This document shows, piece after piece, positions 58,389 through 64,000 of a stretch of 64,000 bases of DNA (the stretch's first letter is position 1; every line of letters begins with the position of its first letter). The position numbers and the translations under genes are program-made. Location of the stretch: NCBI GenBank assembly GCA_031772625.1, contig CM062816.1:831148071-831212070 (forward strand), given 5' to 3'. The DNA is from Pinus tabuliformis (taxonomy: Eukaryota > Streptophyta > Pinopsida > Pinales > Pinaceae). The notes below the pieces were generated by a model. It did not search any database and was not told the origin of the DNA. It saw nothing but the letters and a program-made list of their open reading frames with translations.

Positions 58389-59554
58389 ATAATTAAACAT
58401 TTATTTATTCTTTTGCCTTGAAATTTCCCTCCAACCTAGAAAATTGAAAAAAAAAATAGTTTTTAAAAAGTTCCTCTGTTTTATGTTAGATTGTCACAAC
58501 TAACAAGATCCATTTTTATCTCGAGGCAAATCAAATCGTGCACTAATCGGAGTGGGTGGAAGTCTTGACGATCAATGAAGGGTGCCGCCAATCTGACACG
58601 CACAAATCGAGAAATGGATAAAGCGTGAGGTGGAATTCAGCTACTTATGAATTAGTTACTCACACTTAACAACAAGAGGTGGACCCCCTTGTCATAACAT
58701 CATCACTGAGAAAAAGGAAAAAAGTCATAGTTTAATAATTATGTTTTTTTAAAGAAAGTTATGGAAATTTTGGTTATATTTTGAAAAACTTCGGAATTTT
58801 GTAAATCTAAATAAAAGTTGTCAAACTTTATAATTGTAGGTGCTTTAGAAATTTTTGATTGTGTTGAATCTATTTCCACCATCAAAAACACGATTCAAAC
58901 ACTGCCTCTACAAGATTTTTTGAATTTTTTTGCCCAGATTCTGGCCACTTTTGGCCGCCCAACAATTCCTCCGCCTCTCTAAAAATAGTCATTCATGCAC
59001 AAATATGAATATAAAATTTGAAAATTTTCAAAGCTTGAATATGTGGACATTTTTCAACGCATAATCATTTAGTCAATAAACAAAGATAAATGTAACATAT
59101 GAAAGTCAAATATATGGATATTATCTATATGTTATATATTTGTGTTAAATTTTTTAAAAATGTATTTATTAAATTAAACAAAGTTTTTCGTAGAAATGAT
59201 ATGAGAGAATTTTTTTGGCCGACACTTTTCGAACCAACAAGTATGGTTCATCATCTGGAATTTATTAATTAGATTTTTAGATTTTTATCTATGAAGTGTA
59301 GATTAATTGGTTTATGTGAGTTTAGTTTCTACTAAATCATATATCTATAAACAAAAATTGAAAATAAAATCCACTATTAAAAAAATTAGACTAGCTCCCA
59401 AAAAATATTAAAACTCAATCAAACTTTATACGATTCTAATAATAATATTCAATATTCCCAATAGAACAAATTATTCAAAAAACCAAAAATACTAACTAAA
59501 CTTTTATCATAGTGAGATAATAAAAAGTAAAATCAATCACCTATCTACCATTCT
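57134..59554. other. AT-rich, no gene
   Basis: Contains short (TA)n runs at about 57283, 57909 and 58361. A region of more even composition at 58480-58700 has words such as gggtgccgccaatctgacacg but no coding reading. The frame 57710-57967 is low-complexity. Confidence 0.4.
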
Positions 59555-59736
59555 CATGAGTGTTAATAATCATGAATGTTAAATCAAATTAATAAATTTG
59601 AAAATAATGGCATGAGTGCAAAATTAAACTGTTGGGCGGTTACCTATCTTCGCATGACTGTTAATAATCATTAAGGTTAAGTCAAATTAATAAATTTGAA
59701 AATAATGGCCCTGTGTGCAAAATTAAACTAGTGGGT
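59555..59736. repeat. 98-bp tandem duplication
   Basis: catgaNtgttaataatcat and caaattaataaatttgaaaa followed by taatgg occur in both copies (59555 and 59653). Confidence 0.88.
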
Positions 59737-60749
59737 TTTTCCTTTCTTAGCCCTTTTTATTTTGGAGACCAAAAAGCCACTAGGGCGTGCTTATGAGAAT
59801 GATGGATGTGTTTCCAACATTGTTAATTTGGAGTAAACTTGTGTCTCCAACCTAGTTGAGTTGGAGTAATCTATTCAAAGTTGGACAAACGAGTTTTCAA
59901 TATTGGTGATTTGGAGTAAGTTAAAAAGGTTTGGTATTAAACTTCCCTAATAAGGATGGTATTTTTATTTTTATTTTTATTTTTATTTATTTATTTATTT
60001 ATTTTTATTTATTTATTTATTTATTTTTTCTTTTTTCTGGGTTTTTTTAAGTATGGTTGTAATTTTTTTATAATAGGAATTGTTTTAATAATGGTGTAGT
60101 TTAATTTATAAATGAAATGTTAATTTTAATCAAAATTTAGTAGAGTTTTGTCAAATGTTGTGTTTAAGTTGTTTAATTTGTAGAGTTCGAGTGCCTAAAG
60201 GGTTTTTAAGGAGTTGAGTTCATTTACGTATTCAAAAATGTATTTTAAACAATAAAAAATCACAATCTTGCTTGAGATTGTATTGTCGGATTCTGGTGAA
60301 AAAGCCATTTTGTGTATAAGTTAGCTTACACCTTTAATAACTATTATATATGTTGATATACCATATGTTTTCAAGAATTAGTTAAATTATATAATAAGCA
60401 TATAATGTATATTGAGTAGTTTCCTATACTTGTGGTTAAGGTTAAGATTGATTTTATCATGAAGCATGAAGGATGTGTTTTCTATAAGTGTTAGTGTGAG
60501 ATATGCATTTTGTGTTTTAAGTTTTTTATATATATAATTTTTGTTTTGTTGTATTTTTTCTTTGGTTTATTATCAATAATAAAACCATTTCTTTTTTCTC
60601 TATCTTATAAATTCACAAGTTGGCATTATAGCAACAATCTTCAATACATATTTATTAGATTTTTTAATTTTGTTTTAAGATTACTTATCCATGTTTGTTG
60701 TTAGGAAATAGTCTTATTTGGATTTGACTTGTAGTCATTGTTATCCTAC
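59737..60749. other. No gene; possible LTR/leader of the gypsy element at right
   Basis: A (TTTA)n-type tract lies at 59958-60026. A tggcattatagcaac at 60620 could be a PBS, with ttcaca just before it as the LTR end, but the LTR start was not located. Confidence 0.35.
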
Positions 60750-60839
60750 ATTTATTTTTGGTAATCATCATCATGCCTCCCCATTAAGAGTGTGTGTATG
60801 AGAAATTAACCTTAGGCCTACATTGGCCCATGAAATTGC

Positions 60840-61570
60840 CTTGGCTTCTAAGGAAGTTATGACATTGCAAAATCACATGCCCACTTCTCCTTTTTAGCTA
60901 GATACCTGATTCACCTTGCCAAAATATGTTGGCCAAATGCAATGCGATCTAATAGACTCCTAGATTCACAGCTTATTTGCTTATTTCAAGGCCTATTTTG
61001 GTATCTTGAAAGACCGAAAACTATATATTGTTGGGATAAAATTGGAAGGTGTAATACTCAATCAAAACTCTAGAATTAGTTATTGAGCTCGATCCAATTC
61101 ACTTGAGCAATTCCACTTTGCAACCCATCCAAACTTCGATGCATTTTTCCAAGCCTTGTGTAGAAATTTCTATGCCCATAGATATTTGTATAACCTAATG
61201 TGTTACTAGTTACAACTTCATCAATTTCTTGGACATGTTGTCCAACAATACATTGATATCATCTACAAGTTATGCATCAAACTACATATCCAAGAAAATG
61301 AAGAGTTACTGATTTTGAATTCAATCTTAGTTGTTAGCAATTTTCAAACACAAAATAGATTTGTTTGAGAGCACATCCATTGATAAATTGTTTCTTCATG
61401 CCCAGGCCATTGAACATAAAGTTAACTAGAGATCCCATCCCCCTCTTCAACCCCCTCCTCACCACAAGCAACATTATCTCCTTCCCCCACCTTTATAGGT
61501 CTTACAAACACATGTCACTAGTGTCATTATCATAGGAAAACCTCTCATTTGTCTACGAAATGTAGCGTCT
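60840..61570 (+). pseudogene. Gypsy gag remnant with zinc knuckle
   Basis: Frames read QCDLIDS, then IHSLFAYFKAYFGI, GIKLEGVIL, FDAFFQALCRNFY, QLHQFLGHVVQQYIDIIYKLCIKL, a capsid-type gag. At 61522-61563 the knuckle reads CHYHRKTSHLSTKC, where the second Cys of CCHC has become His. A Ser/Pro-rich linker precedes it. Confidence 0.72.
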
Positions 61571-61689
61571 TCAGATATCCCAAGCCTACTAAATCATTTT
61601 TTACAAATCTGCAGGAGTCATGCTATGTGGAACTTATTAACCCCTCAACAAAATCTAAGGTTATCTCTTCGTCAAACCCTATATGTACA

Positions 61690-62040
61690 CATCCTTAGTT
61701 ACTATTAATGGCCAATAATTCAACTCTTACCTCTCAATCTCCCTCTTTACTCATAACTTCCCATTCAAAAATGAAGTTTCTACCATCATTCTAAACAATG
61801 ATAGCTAGAAGAAGCTCATGGCCCAAGATTTCATCCACTATCTTAGCCTACCTAGTAACGCTCATCCGTCTCCTTATCAATTAAGTTGGATTCACAAAGA
61901 TGACACACATTTGCTTGTCAACCAAAGATGTGTCATTACATTCACCATTATATCCTTTCATGATATTATCAAGAATGATGTTTCTCCTTTGGACCTTGTA
62001 GATCTACTCTTAGGCATTCCTTAGTAGCACCAATGTAAAG
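61690..62040 (+). pseudogene. Gypsy protease region remnant
   Basis: The open frame 61818-62024 reads HPSPYQLSWIHKDD, then CVITFTI, then DVSPLDLVDLLLGIP, matching the C-terminal part of gypsy aspartic protease (usual end: C.vLLG.P). The catalytic DSGA/T stretch upstream was not clearly seen. Confidence 0.68.
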
Positions 62041-62406
62041 CCTTGTATGATGCTAGTTGTAACATATATAAGTTGTGCAAGGATGGAAAAGCTTATGAAT
62101 TGACTTCTTTTTCCATGTAGAAACCATTAGTCCTATCTATAAATGTTGCAAGTCATGTTAACCTAAATAAATGTGTCTCTCTTTACTTGATGTGCTCAAT
62201 TAAGAAAAATAATATATCCAAATGCACTCTACCATTTATGGAACCTTTATTGATTGGTTTTTTATATCTCTTTCTCCCCATAGAATGTCTTCCTCCTCTC
62301 TAGATATATAGCATTCCATCAACTTAATTCTATGGGTTGCTCTACCCAATGCTTTGACCTACCAACTCGCTTATTGTGAAAGTGTGAAAATTGAAATACA
62401 AATTAA

Positions 62407-62444
<38 letters not shown>
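62407..62444. repeat. Poly(T) tract, about 37 T
   Basis: An uninterrupted T-run between the protease and RT remnants of the gypsy element. The usual RT N-terminal segment before IQPSSSPW is missing here. Confidence 0.95.
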
Positions 62445-62448
<4 letters not shown>

Positions 62449-62449
62449 C

Positions 62450-63450
62450 TATCCATATTCAACCTAGCTCCTCCCCTTGGGCTTCCCTAGCCTTCATTGT
62501 CCCCAAGAAAGAAACTATTGAATGACATCTAGTGACCCATATAATGCTTTCAACAACTATAAAAATTGTTATCCACTAACTCACAATGATGATTTGTTGG
62601 ACAATCTCAAAGGTGCTTAGTTCTTTACTAATATTGATTTGACAACTAGTTATCATCAAGTTTTCTTGAACCCAAACAATACTTGGAAGACCTCAATCGA
62701 GACAAATTTTGAGTTTTATTTTGTTGTTCATGCCCTTTGTCCTTACCAACACTCTTTCTACATTCACAAGGCTCATTAATTATGTCTAACATCCACATTT
62801 AGGGAAATTTGTTGTTATTTAACTAGCTGACACTTTGATTTTTAGTAAAATTTGGAAGGAATGCCAACAACATGTAAATATAGTACTATAACTATCAAGG
62901 ACTTATAAATTATAGGTCAAATGGAAGAAATCATGTTTTGGCTAGAAATCCATCTAGTACATTGGGTTTCTTATTGATAAGGAAGGCTTTTGCATAGTCC
63001 TTCCTATGGTTCATGCTCTTACTAATTGGCTTGCCCCTTCTATAACAACAAACTCAAAAGATTTCTTGGCAACCTCAATTTTTAGTAGTGCTTCATCTTT
63101 AATTTTTCCTATATTGATCAACCTCTCCATCCAATTTCCAACCAACTAATATTTACTTGGCTTAAGTTTGCAATAGAGAAATTTCGAAAATTGAAGAGTT
63201 CCCTATGCATTTCCATGGTTCTCCATCTTCCATATTTACAATGTATGCTTTTGAGATTGATATAGAGGCTTCATAATTTGTTATTGGTGTTATATTTAAA
63301 CATGAAGGACACCTTATAACATGACATTTTGAAACCTTGTTTAATGCCAATATCAACTAAAATACATATCACATGAGGTTTTATGCTTTAGTGCATGATT
63401 TAACTCTAGAGGAATTATTACATTTTGGGTAAGGAGACAATCCTCCAATC
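62450..63450 (+). pseudogene. Gypsy reverse transcriptase and RNase H remnant
   Basis: The plus-strand reading has IQPSSSPWASLAFIVPKK, then a motif A region (tattgatttgacaactagttatcatcaagtt, usual ID.T.GYHQV), MPFVLTN, and FTRLINYV. The motif C region reads VI-stop-LADTLIFSK where YLDDILIFS is expected (62813-62850), then QYIGFLIDKEGFCI. RNase H remnants follow near 63280-63420. Both acids of the RT active site are compromised. Confidence 0.8.
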
Positions 63451-63739
63451 TAATCACCACCCCTTGAGTGGGCATCCTATATACAACAACATATTAAGTG
63501 GGAATCCTATATACAATGATTATATTTGATGATCAAATATAAGAAGGGTAGCTCAAACATGGTGGTAAATATGTTGATCCATGCACCTACCCGATTTTGC
63601 ACATTTTAGAGGTTCCATGCTCTACCTATGACGCTTGGAAATATGTTCATTTTGAAGGTTTTTTTTGGGCCAATTTGGTAGGTTTACACAACCCCGCTAA
63701 AGTGAATCATACTCCTTTTTTGTATTATTTAGACCATGA

Positions 63740-63910
63740 TAATTAATTGTATAAGATGAATCAATTGTATGTAAATTGCAAACTCTATATGAGTATGGAC
63801 CTCATCAAGGAAGCACACTCTTCTATTATGGGGGTCACTTTGGTGTTTTCAAAATGTTTTAACATCTTCAATGCAATTTCTTCTTACCTTCTATGCAATG
63901 TTAAGTAGAA
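63740..63910 (+). pseudogene. Gypsy integrase zinc-binding N-terminus (partial)
   Basis: Frames read LYKMNQLYVNCKLYMSMDLIKEAHSS, then GVTLVFSKCFNIF, which fits the HHCC segment (H..GG..GHFG..KT) with the second His and Gly's altered. The remainder lies beyond the window. Confidence 0.65.
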
Positions 63911-64000
63911 CAACTTACATGTTCTTTCTCTCTTTGTAGCCAAAGTAAACATGTTAATTGTTAGCATGTATTATATTAGTCCTTGCCACTACTATCTCAC

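Larger units (their letters stand above)
60750..64000 (+). mobile_element. Ty3/gypsy element (gag, PR, RT, RH, start of IN), running off the window
   Basis: Domains follow the Ty3/gypsy order on the plus strand: gag (about 60840-61570), protease region (about 61690-62040), RT (about 62450-63140), RNase H (about 63150-63450) and the integrase zinc-binding N-terminus (about 63740-63905). The integrase core and 3' LTR would lie beyond 64000. The frames are full of stops, so the copy is dead. I do not commit to a lineage. Confidence 0.82.

Noticed and set aside
1-64000. Bacterial or phage systems, CRISPR arrays, defence islands
   Set aside because: No prokaryotic gene, no regular spacer-repeat array and no operon structure; all recognisable proteins are plant retrotransposon proteins.

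Overview
The window looks like plant nuclear intergenic DNA. It is AT-rich and built almost entirely of decayed, nested retrotransposons, microsatellites and small tandem duplications. I found no intact host gene, tRNA, rRNA, CRISPR array or bacterial-style operon. Plant L1 elements with a DUF4283 ORF1 and a C-terminal RNase H, Ty1/copia and Ty3/gypsy LTR elements, and a second non-L1 LINE family all point to a land plant with a large genome. A gymnosperm is plausible, but that is inference.

Layout, left to right. 1-270: a 22-bp minisatellite. About 2870-12620: a minus-strand Ty3/gypsy element (integrase left, RNase H/RT right), split by a full-length plus-strand L1 (LINE-A, 3811-11160) flanked by a 15-bp perfect target-site duplication (TSD). 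LINE-A has ORF1, ORF2 (endonuclease, RT, zf-RVT, RNase H) and a possible third ORF near its 3' end. 15709-19970: a non-autonomous, gag-only copia-like LTR element with a truncated 3' LTR. 21255-22450: a three-copy 244-bp tandem array interrupted by a solo LTR with a 5-bp TSD. 23075-24133: an LTR of a minus-strand element with an adjacent primer-binding site (PBS).

About 25085-38800: a LINE of a second family (LINE-R), whose 5' third (ORF1 and endonuclease) is inverted relative to its 3' part, as expected from twin priming. A 9.9-kb non-autonomous LTR element with 2.8-kb LTRs (25827-35709) sits inside it. The LINE-R reading resumes across the insertion. The internal region of the LTR element encodes a gag-like domain followed by a roughly 950-codon decayed frame of unknown function with an internal repeat and no RT.

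38800-43260: microsatellites and tandem duplications. 43270-47290: a second L1 (LINE-B, minus strand) with endonuclease, RT, zf-RVT and RNase H remnants. 47650-56610: tRNA-derived SINE candidates (one with a 15-bp perfect TSD), a fresh 124-bp tandem duplication, an RNase H remnant of a truncated LINE and a CpG-rich island. 56030-57135: an inverted pair of an unnamed repeat. About 60750-64000: a plus-strand Ty3/gypsy element (gag knuckle, protease, RT, RNase H, start of integrase) running off the window.

None of these elements appears able to move by itself now. All large ORFs carry stops and frameshifts, many explicable by C-to-T/G-to-A change. The best candidates for something undescribed are the third ORF of LINE-A with its own promoter-like leader, and the long RT-less polyprotein of the 25.8-35.7 kb element.
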